Source: Lachnoclostridium sp. UBA7097 (GTDB lineage Bacteria > Bacillota > Clostridia > Lachnospirales > Lachnospiraceae). From it: a DNA stretch of 6,093 nucleotides. A program made the translations under genes and the position numbers. The stretch is from the NCBI GenBank assembly GCA_002499945.1, contig DKYP01000090.1, positions 1-6,093 of the forward strand. The letters run 5' to 3'. Positions 1 through 4,700 of this stretch are shown here, piece after piece. Numbering within the stretch: the first letter of the stretch is position 1; every line of letters starts with the position of its first letter. The notes below the pieces were generated by a model. The model saw only the letters and a list, made by a program, of their open reading frames with translations, had not been told where the DNA came from and searched no databases.

Positions 1-2
1 TT

Positions 3-566
3 TTTTGTCGAACTCACGTTATATTAAAACATAATGAAGGAGTTGACCTGCTTCCTGCAAACATTGAATTATCAGGTGTTGAGGTATCGCTTGTAAATAT
101 CATGGGGCGGGAAAATATTTTAAAGGAGTATGTTTCCCTTGTGGCAGACAGATACGATTATATACTGGTGGATTGCAGCCCGTCACTTGGAATGGTAACA
201 ATAAATGCACTTGTATGTGCAGACAGTGTGCTTATCCCTGTACAGGCGGCATACCTGCCAGTCAAAGGGCTGGAACAGCTTATAAAAACCATAGGCAAAG
301 TAAAAAGGCAGCTTAACAGCCGCCTGGAAATTGAGGGCATACTCCTTACAATGGTAGATGGAAGGACTAACTATGCAAGGGATATTTCCAGCATGGTACG
401 CAAAGCATATGGGAACAATGTAAAGATTTTTGCAAACAGCATACCTTTTTCTGTAAGGGCGGCAGAAATATCTGCGGAAGGCACAAGCATTTACCAGTAC
501 GCACCAAAAAGCAAGGTTGCCCTGGCATATGAAGCACTGGTAAAGGAGGTGCTCCAGAATGGGTAA
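3..566 (+). CDS. parA: ParA/Soj-type partition ATPase, 5' end cut by window edge
   Basis: The frame is open from base 3 with no start codon, so only about the last 187 residues are present. The first in-frame ATG (102) is internal, because the family-typical stretch EGVDLLPANIELSG lies before it. Visible motifs are the Walker B-type segment YDYILVDCSPSLG followed by TINAL, the VLIPVQAAYLPVKGLEQL stretch, GILLTMVDGRTN, and the C-terminal IPFSVRAAEISAEGTSIY block of ParA/Soj (MinD-like) ATPases. The deviant Walker A lysine motif (KGGxGKT) would be upstream, outside the window. ParA proteins bind DNA non-specifically when ATP-bound and, with ParB, segregate or stabilise plasmids and conjugative elements. 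The end of the gene carries the ribosome binding site of parB and overlaps it by 8 nt, indicating translational coupling. The family call is secure. Whether the gene is intact upstream cannot be seen. Confidence 0.93.
   Translation, partial: FCRTHVILKHNEGVDLLPANIELSGVEVSLVNIMGRENILKEYVSLVADRYDYILVDCSPSLGMVTINALVCADSVLIPVQAAYLPVKGLEQLIKTIGKVKRQLNSRLEIEGILLTMVDGRTNYARDISSMVRKAYGNNVKIFANSIPFSVRAAEISAEGTSIYQYAPKSKVALAYEALVKEVLQNG
545..549 (+). promoter_or_regulatory. Ribosome binding site for parB
   Basis: AAAGGAGGTG (542-551) is a near-perfect complement to the 3' end of 16S rRNA. Its GGAGG core lies 9 nt before the ATG at 559. It sits inside the last codons of parA, so translation of parB is probably coupled to parA. 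Confidence 0.8.
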
Positions 567-1461
567 CAACAGTACAGCGCAAGGCAGGAAACAGGGTGCA
601 GACAGGATAAAAATAGCAAGCTTTGATGACCTGTTTGGCAATATGGAAGGACCGGACAGTATACAGGAAATCCCACTTAGTGAGCTGCACCCTTTTAAAA
701 ACCACCCGTTTAAAGTCCTTATGGACAAAGAAATGGATAACCTTGTAGAAAGCATAAGGCAGCATGGGAAGATACTTGTGCCAGGGACTGCAAGGAAACG
801 TAAAGAGGGCGGCTATGAATTAATATCAGGGCACAGGCGCAGGGAAGCTGCAAAGCTGGCTGGTCTTTCCACAATGCCTGTAATAATAAAAGAAATGGCA
901 GATGATGAAGCGGTACTGGAAATGGTAGATTCAAACATACAAAGGGAGAACCTGCTTTATTCAGAAAAAGCTTTTGCATACAAGATGAAGTCTGAAGCAT
1001 TGAAACACCAGGGAAGCAGGATGGAAAAAAGGACAGCTGACCAGATTGGCGGTGAAGCAGACGAAAGCGGCAGGAACATACAGCGTTATATACGCCTGAC
1101 AGAACTTACAGGGGAGCTTCTTTCACTCACTGACCAGAAAAAACTTGGATTCATACCAGCAGTTGACTTGTCATACCTGAAAAAAGAAGAGCAGGAAACA
1201 GTTTATAAAAAAATGAAAGAACTTGGCGTAATACCAGACGGCAGGCAGGCGGCAGAATTAAAGAAATACAGCCTTTCGGGTGAATTTTCTGGAAGTGTGG
1301 CAGAATTAATCCTTTCAAGGAAAAAAACTGCAAACAAAAAAGTTGTATTAAAGCCAGAGTGCATTAATGAATTTTTTCCAGACAGTTACAGCAAAAGCGA
1401 AATAGAGGAAGTAATATACAGGCTTCTTGAGGAATGGAAGCAGGAAGGGGGTGGTATGTAA
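559..1461 (+). CDS. parB: ParB/Spo0J-like partition protein
   Basis: The 300-residue protein begins with a poorly conserved tail (1-36). A ParB/sulfiredoxin-type N-terminal domain follows at about 37-135: IPLSELHPFKNHPF, then LVESIRQHGKILVPG, then the GHRRREA motif (91-97), which corresponds to the CTP-binding GERR/GHRR box, then NIQRENL (126-132). A helix-turn-helix region follows at about 157-182 (TADQIGGEADESGRNIQRYIRLTEL), expected to read a parS-like site. The C-terminal part (200-300) is charged and helical, as in element-borne ParB proteins. ParB binds centromere-like sites, spreads as a CTP-dependent clamp and stimulates ParA ATPase. The ATG at 559 is chosen for its excellent ribosome binding site and the 8-nt overlap with parA. 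The stop TAA (1459-1461) shares its last base with the rep start. No obvious parS palindrome was identified in the window. Confidence 0.93.
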   Translation: MGNNSTAQGRKQGADRIKIASFDDLFGNMEGPDSIQEIPLSELHPFKNHPFKVLMDKEMDNLVESIRQHGKILVPGTARKRKEGGYELISGHRRREAAKLAGLSTMPVIIKEMADDEAVLEMVDSNIQRENLLYSEKAFAYKMKSEALKHQGSRMEKRTADQIGGEADESGRNIQRYIRLTELTGELLSLTDQKKLGFIPAVDLSYLKKEEQETVYKKMKELGVIPDGRQAAELKKYSLSGEFSGSVAELILSRKKTANKKVVLKPECINEFFPDSYSKSEIEEVIYRLLEEWKQEGGGM

Positions 1462-2612
1462 TGCCATACATAACAAGTGGGAATGATGCTGTTGACAGCA
1501 TGGGAAGGATTAACATATCAGGGAATATAATACCACAGGTCTGGTATAAAACAGTTACCAAAGAAAATGGCAGGCCCCACCTGCTTGCCATCACACTCCT
1601 GGCTGACATTGTATACTGGTACAGGCCATCAGAGGTGCGTGAAGAAGGCACAGGGCAGGTAACAGGCTGGAAGAAACGTTTTAAGGGTGACATGCTCCAG
1701 AAAACATACCAGCAGTATTCAGATTTATTCGGGGAATCCAAAAGAAGCATAAAAGCGGCATTTGACATGCTTGAAGGACTGGGGGTTATAAAGAGGGTTT
1801 TCCGTAATGTAACCTGCCAGAGCGGGCTGGTGCTTAACAATGTCATGTTTGTGGGACTGGACACAGACATACTTTATAAGCTGACTTATCCAGAGGGCAG
1901 ACCAGAAGACAAGGATAAATGCAAGGGTGGCACAGGGAAAGGAAATACCGTTGTTGATGGCGGGGTTACAGGATGTGCAGAAAGTATAAGCAAACCCTTT
2001 AAAGACATACAGGACAACAAAAATGGCAGTACAAAAATTCAGGAAAATAATGTAAACAAGGCAGGTGCTGTACAGAAAAATGAAACAGTAAGCGGCATGG
2101 GAAACAGTATAAAAGAGTATGCCACCCTCCCACAAAAAAATGTACCAGTCCCCATAAAAGATAATAATACATATAAAAAGACTACATATGCAGGAAATAA
2201 TAACAAAGATACCAGAAAAAGCGGACTGGACGGCAAGGACAACGTGGACAGGACAGAAATTTACAGAAAAATTATAAAACATAACATAGACTATGAAACA
2301 ATTAAATATGACTTAAAAAATGATACAGGGTATCTTGATGAACTGCTTGACATTATTGTTGGTATAGTAAGCTTTGACAGGGAAAGCATACGGGTAAGCG
2401 GTACAGAGCATCCATACCAGGAGGTAAAAAGCAGGATGTTAAAGCTGGACAGTTTCCATATACGCTATGTAATGGACTGTATGCAGAAAAATACTAAAAA
2501 GATTATGAACATAAAAGCTTACCTGGTGGCAGCACTTTATAATGCACCATATACAATAAAACACTATTACCAGTCAGTGGTAAACCATGATTTATATGGT
2601 GCAGGTGGATAA
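1461..2612 (+). CDS. Replication initiator-like protein (organizer-type N-terminus, DUF6017-like C-terminus)
   Basis: Taking the ATG at 1461 gives 383 residues. This start overlaps the parB stop by one base (TAATG) and has AGGAAGGGGG (1442-1451) ahead of it. An in-frame ATG at 1434 lies upstream of that site and is less likely. Residues 15-143 (GRINISGNIIPQVWY, LLADIVYWYRP, GWKKRFKGDMLQKTYQQ, FGESKRSIKAAFDMLEGLGVIKRVFR) resemble the winged-helix DNA-binding half of replication initiators or replisome organizers in Firmicute elements and phages. Residues about 150-265 form a low-complexity N/K/G-rich linker containing iteron-like DNA. Residues about 266-380 match the DUF6017-type C-terminal domain: EVKSRMLKLDSFHIRYVMDCMQKNTKKIMNIKAYLVAALYNAP, then VNHDLYG. 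It likely binds the iterons inside and just after its own gene and recruits the helicase loader or primosome. The initiator role is inferred from family and context. The fold assignment is by eye. Confidence 0.78.
   Translation: MPYITSGNDAVDSMGRINISGNIIPQVWYKTVTKENGRPHLLAITLLADIVYWYRPSEVREEGTGQVTGWKKRFKGDMLQKTYQQYSDLFGESKRSIKAAFDMLEGLGVIKRVFRNVTCQSGLVLNNVMFVGLDTDILYKLTYPEGRPEDKDKCKGGTGKGNTVVDGGVTGCAESISKPFKDIQDNKNGSTKIQENNVNKAGAVQKNETVSGMGNSIKEYATLPQKNVPVPIKDNNTYKKTTYAGNNNKDTRKSGLDGKDNVDRTEIYRKIIKHNIDYETIKYDLKNDTGYLDELLDIIVGIVSFDRESIRVSGTEHPYQEVKSRMLKLDSFHIRYVMDCMQKNTKKIMNIKAYLVAALYNAPYTIKHYYQSVVNHDLYGAGG
2118..2163 (+). repeat. Iteron-like repeats inside the rep linker
   Basis: Two 23-bp units lie in phase at 2118-2140 and 2141-2163, within codons 220-235 of rep. 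Bases 2122-2147 recur exactly, 26 of 26, at 2644-2669 downstream of the gene. The unit core is TGTACCA followed by a C-rich block and an A-tract. The second unit is degenerate after TGTACCA. Placement of initiator-binding repeats inside the initiator gene is known for lambda O and RepA_N plasmids, but binding here is inferred. Confidence 0.6.
2604..2612 (-). promoter_or_regulatory. DnaA-box-like 9-mer
   Basis: On the minus strand the sequence reads TTATCCACC, eight of nine matches to the consensus DnaA box TTATCCACA. It overlaps the rep stop codon and lies directly before the iteron region. A single box of this quality can occur by chance. The call depends on the adjoining origin-like elements. 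Confidence 0.4.
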
Positions 2613-2616
2613 AAGC

Positions 2617-2708
2617 TGTGCAGGCATGGTACAAAATTTTGTACCACCCTCCCACAAAAAAATGTACCACCCACATGCAAAAAATTGTGGGACAGATACA
2701 AAGGTTAT
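2617..2708 (+). repeat. 23-bp phased iteron-like repeats of a candidate replication origin
   Basis: TGT recurs every 23 bp at 2617, 2640, 2663 and 2686. Units 2640-2662 and 2663-2685 are the clearest: both begin TGTACCACCC and both end in a C followed by an A-tract. Unit 2617-2639 shares the TGT start and the CAAAA near its end. Unit 2686-2708 is decayed. Extra inverted arms CCCACAA (2651-2657) and TTGTGGG (2685-2691) lie inside the array. A period of about two helical turns puts the sites on one DNA face, as in iteron-controlled origins. Together with the DnaA-like box on one side and AT-rich 13-mers on the other, this is a candidate oriV for the upstream Rep. Confidence 0.6.
2627..2646. repeat. 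20-bp perfect palindrome with TGTACCA half-sites
   Basis: The arms TGGTACAAAA (2627-2636) and TTTTGTACCA (2637-2646) are exact reverse complements with no spacer. The right arm contains the first TGTACCA of the iteron array, so the palindrome presents an inverted iteron core head-to-head with a direct one. Initiators of iteron plasmids often bind such inverted repeats as dimers. That role is inferred here. Confidence 0.65.
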
Positions 2709-2710
2709 TA

Positions 2711-2736
2711 TTACATAAACTGTTTACATAAACTTT
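2711..2736 (+). repeat. Two tandem AT-rich 13-mers, candidate DNA unwinding element
   Basis: TTACATAAACTGT (2711-2723) and TTACATAAACTTT (2724-2736) are tandem 13-mers differing at one base. They are followed by another AT-rich stretch (ATCAAATCAAACC). AT-rich 13-mers beside initiator sites are the classical unwinding element of oriC and iteron origins. They are three bases after the last iteron-phase unit, which favours that reading over chance. The rest of the spacer to 2814 shows no clear promoter or gene. Confidence 0.5.
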
Positions 2737-2829
2737 ATCAAATCAAACCATCAGGCAGTTACAGTATCCGATAAGGATTACAGAAAATTTTCCAAAAACA
2801 GGGGATAAGATGATAAGGAGGAAAGGACA

Positions 2830-3348
2830 GTGGACAACAGCAAGAAAAAAACAGAAACCAGCATAAACTTTAAGGAGCATAACCTTAAACTCAGAAAAGT
2901 AATGGAGGAACTTTCAGCCCTGCTTAAAGAAACACCACAGGAACAGCCAGAGGCTGTAAAAATGGCATATGATGCCATACCAGAACTTATGTATACATAT
3001 GGCATGACTGCATACCACCTGGGTTATTCAGATGGCATTTTAACAGGGAATGTAAAAACTGGGGGCAGGACAGTTTTTACACTGGAGGACATGTGTAACC
3101 TGGTTATTATTTATGACGCTGTAAAACAGTTAAACATAACCGTTCTTGGGAGCATGGAAGCCAGAAGTAAAAATGAGGGGATACTTGGGGCACTGGACAG
3201 GGTGTATGATGTAATAGCCAGTGGTACAGGCATGGAAATAAAACTGTCTGGCGGTGAAGAAGAAGCCGGTTTTATAGGACATGTTCTTGATGACAGGACA
3301 AAAACAGCAGAAGAACGTGCAAAGCTTCTTCTTGGCATAACAATATAA
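2830..3348 (+). CDS. Uncharacterised 172-residue element protein
   Basis: The start is GTG, supported by AAGGAGG at 2815-2821, 8 nt before it. An ATG at 2810 is in another frame and soon closes. The protein is soluble, with no signal peptide or membrane segment. It has a charged, helical N-terminus (about 14-36), a Tyr/Met-rich central helix-like segment (AYDAIPELMYTYGMTAYHLGYSDGI, 46-70), a hydrophobic helix LEDMCNLVIIYDAVKQL (85-101), and an acidic then basic tail. I do not recognise a domain with confidence. The mid-part loosely recalls small clostridial DUF families around mobile-element genes. It sits between the candidate origin and the conjugation genes, in the position often held by a small hypothetical gene in Tn1549-like elements, so an accessory role in replication, regulation or transfer is possible but unsupported. 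The gene is followed by a strongly structured spacer. Confidence 0.8.
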   Translation: MDNSKKKTETSINFKEHNLKLRKVMEELSALLKETPQEQPEAVKMAYDAIPELMYTYGMTAYHLGYSDGILTGNVKTGGRTVFTLEDMCNLVIIYDAVKQLNITVLGSMEARSKNEGILGALDRVYDVIASGTGMEIKLSGGEEEAGFIGHVLDDRTKTAEERAKLLLGITI

Positions 3349-3353
3349 TTTGT

Positions 3354-3477
3354 TTTTTCTTCCTGCCTGTCTGTTTATTTTGCCTGGCAGGTTCTGTCAA
3401 GACCGGGCTGCAAGCCCGTTTATTACAGTCTTTACAGAACCTGCCAGGGCATAAATATAATATTACAAGAAGAAAAA
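3354..3477 (+). repeat. Long imperfect inverted repeat in the spacer before pcfB
   Basis: The core arms CCTGGCAGGTTCTGT (3383-3397) and ACAGAACCTGCCAGG (3434-3448) pair perfectly over 15 bp. Pairing extends outward with one bulged base to 3381 and 3451. It extends inward past a 1x1 mismatch by AAGAC (3399-3403) with GTCTT (3428-3432). An inner hairpin CGGGCT-GCA-AGCCCG (3404-3418) caps it, leaving about 9 unpaired bases (3419-3427). Outer arms TTTTTCTTC (3354-3362) and GAAGAAAAA (3469-3477) also match. No T-run follows the core stem, so it is not a standard intrinsic terminator for the upstream gene. Candidates are an oriT, a single-strand replication origin, or a structured 5' leader of the pcfB-virD4 transcript. 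Confidence 0.7.
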
Positions 3478-3557
3478 GCATATAAAACTGGACAGTATGT
3501 TTATATAAACTTTTTAACTTTACGACAAATTGGCGCAAAGTTTACAAAAATATCTTT

Positions 3558-3567
3558 AAGGAGGGGG
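3558..3567 (+). promoter_or_regulatory. Ribosome binding site for pcfB with a TTG start
   Basis: AAGGAGGGGG precedes the TTG at 3577 by a slightly long spacing (about 9-12 nt depending on register). No ATG or in-frame GTG lies closer, and the homologous N-terminus (EEEVNQK) begins right at the TTG. This decides the start. Confidence 0.65.
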
Positions 3568-3576
3568 TGGCAGGAT

Positions 3577-4053
3577 TTGGAGGAAGAAGTAAACCAGAAA
3601 GTAGTATCTTTATGTATAAGGAGTGCCAGGTTTACAGGCACAGAACTGGCAAAACTCCTAAAAATGTTCCTTGAAGCACAGAAGCAAAAAAGTAACCAGT
3701 ATGCAAGGGGGAAACAAAGCCTTAAAGAACTTGTCGGGCAAAATGCAGGTGTGGTAAATATTGAAATAAGCGGTAAAAATATTAAACCATTTGAGCGTGT
3801 TGCAAGGAAATATGGCATTGACTTTGCATTAAAAAAAGATAAAAGCTGCCAGCCTCCTAAATATTTTGTATTTTTTAAGGGCAGGGACATGGACGCAATG
3901 ACAATGGCATTTAAGGAATATGTTGCCTCAAACAGCAGTAAAAGGAAAATGCCACATTTTAAAAAAATGCTGGAATATTTTAAAGTTAAAAGCCAGGAAT
4001 ACAACAGGCAGCATGAAAAAATTAAAACAAAGGAAAGGGGTGAAAGCCTGTGA
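3577..4053 (+). CDS. pcfB: PcfB family conjugation protein (DUF3801)
   Basis: The 158-residue soluble protein starts at TTG with EEEVNQKVVSL. It carries the hallmark blocks of PcfB/DUF3801: SLKELVGQNAGVVNIEI (48-64), NIKPFERVARKYGIDFALKKDK (68-89) and PPKYFVFFKGRDMDAMTMAFKEY (93-115). The tail is lysine-rich. PcfB, first named in the enterococcal plasmid pCF10, is an accessory factor that associates with the relaxase PcfG and the coupling protein PcfC, and helps deliver the relaxosome to the secretion channel. The gene lies directly before virD4 and overlaps it through GTGA (virD4 start 4050, pcfB stop 4051-4053), so the two products are probably made together. Family assignment is confident. 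The detailed role is by analogy with pCF10. Confidence 0.92.
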   Translation: MEEEVNQKVVSLCIRSARFTGTELAKLLKMFLEAQKQKSNQYARGKQSLKELVGQNAGVVNIEISGKNIKPFERVARKYGIDFALKKDKSCQPPKYFVFFKGRDMDAMTMAFKEYVASNSSKRKMPHFKKMLEYFKVKSQEYNRQHEKIKTKERGESL

Positions 4054-4700
4054 ATAAAAGTAAAACTATGCAAAGAAGGGCTGAAAAGAAATATGTGAAG
4101 AGAAGAACATCACACGCAAGGGACAGACCTTTTGCAAGAAAAGCAGGGGGATATTTAAAGAAAGCGGGCAGTATAAACTGCAAAAAAATATTTTTGCAGA
4201 ATTTCCCGTACATACTTTGTGCTTATGCTGGAAACCTGCTTTCGTGTTTTTATAATTCTACAGAAGGTGAAGCATTAAACAGGGTAATGGACACACTGGC
4301 AGGTATTAACCAGATAGCAGAAAAACCCCTGCCAAGTTTAAAACCCGTGGATATAATTGCTGGCATTATATGCGGGGCAGCACTGAAAATGGCAGTTTAC
4401 ACAAAAGGGAAAAATGCAAAAAAGTACCGCCATGGCTATGAATATGGTTCTGCAAGGTGGGGGAATAAAAAAGATATTGAACCATATGCTGATGATGTTT
4501 TTGAAAACAATATCATACTTACAGCCACTGAACGCTTAACAATGTCAGACAGGCCTAAAGAACCAAAGTATGCAAGGAATAAAAATGTACTTGTAATCGG
4601 GGGTTCTGGAAGTGGCAAGACACGTTTCTTTTTAAAACCCAAACCTTATGCAGATGCACAGTTCCTATGTAGTGACAGACCCGAAGGGGACGGTCATTAA
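4050..4700 (+). CDS. virD4: VirD4/TraG coupling protein, N-terminal fragment upstream of frameshift
   Basis: This is the N-terminal part of a type IV coupling protein (VirD4/TraG/PcfC), the membrane ATPase that brings the relaxosome to the conjugation channel. GTG at 4050 overlaps the pcfB stop; an ATG at 4068 is in frame. Residues 1-46 are very basic (17 K/R). Membrane segments lie at about 50-68 (FLQNFPYILCAYAGNLLSCF) and 99-117 (PVDIIAGIICGAALKMAVY). Family motifs follow: KGKNAKKYRHGYEYGSARWG (119-138), ERL, PKYARNKNVLVIGG and Walker A GGSGSGKT (184-191), then RFFLKP. After residue 197 the reading departs from the family, ending in 19 unrelated residues (KPYADAQ...EGDGH). The expected continuation NLMQMHSSYVVTDPKG is present in the +1 frame. 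This piece has Walker A but no Walker B and cannot be functional alone. Confidence 0.85.
   Translation: MNKSKTMQRRAEKKYVKRRTSHARDRPFARKAGGYLKKAGSINCKKIFLQNFPYILCAYAGNLLSCFYNSTEGEALNRVMDTLAGINQIAEKPLPSLKPVDIIAGIICGAALKMAVYTKGKNAKKYRHGYEYGSARWGNKKDIEPYADDVFENNIILTATERLTMSDRPKEPKYARNKNVLVIGGSGSGKTRFFLKPKPYADAQFLCSDRPEGDGH
4638..4647 (+). other. +1 frameshift point in virD4
   Basis: The upstream frame reads AAA CCC AAA CCT. Dropping one A at 4641-4643 gives AAA CCC AAC CTT ATG, that is K-P-N-L-M, exactly the family sequence. The downstream frame has a TAA at 4633-4635, so the switch must lie at or after 4636. The ATG at 4648 has no ribosome binding site before it, so independent initiation there is unlikely. 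Confidence 0.85.

Noticed and set aside
183..755. Long minus-strand open frames opposite parA and parB (also opposite rep, pcfB and virD4)
   Set aside because: They lie opposite well-supported family proteins, their translations are Cys/Phe/Leu-rich as expected of shadow frames in A-rich coding DNA, and they have no convincing ribosome binding sites.
1434..1460. Upstream ATG at 1434 as the rep start
   Set aside because: It precedes the purine-rich ribosome binding site at 1442-1451, while the ATG at 1461 is correctly spaced after it and overlaps the parB stop by one base.
2617..2708. CRISPR array
   Set aside because: The 23-bp units are contiguous with no spacers between them, are few and diverged, and no cas genes are present.
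2723..2751. Promoter with TTTACA as -35 upstream of the 172-codon gene
   Set aside because: No acceptable -10 hexamer lies 16-18 bp downstream, and the TTTACA is part of the tandem 13-mers.
2613..2774. In-frame open extension after the rep stop codon, including TLPQKNVPP
   Set aside because: It has no start codon, and the rep protein already ends at its usual C-terminus (VNHDLYG). The similarity to the linker comes from the 26-bp DNA repeat, so it is treated as origin DNA and not as protein.
3381..3451. Standard intrinsic terminator for the 172-codon gene
   Set aside because: The stem is long enough, but it is followed by GGCATAAATATAA and not a T-run. It has a complex inner structure. Some termination activity is still possible.
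3499..3510. GTTTATATAAAC, a 12-bp palindrome upstream of pcfB, as an operator or promoter
   Set aside because: AT-rich palindromes of this size are common by chance in such DNA, and no -35 hexamer is suitably spaced from its TATAT core.
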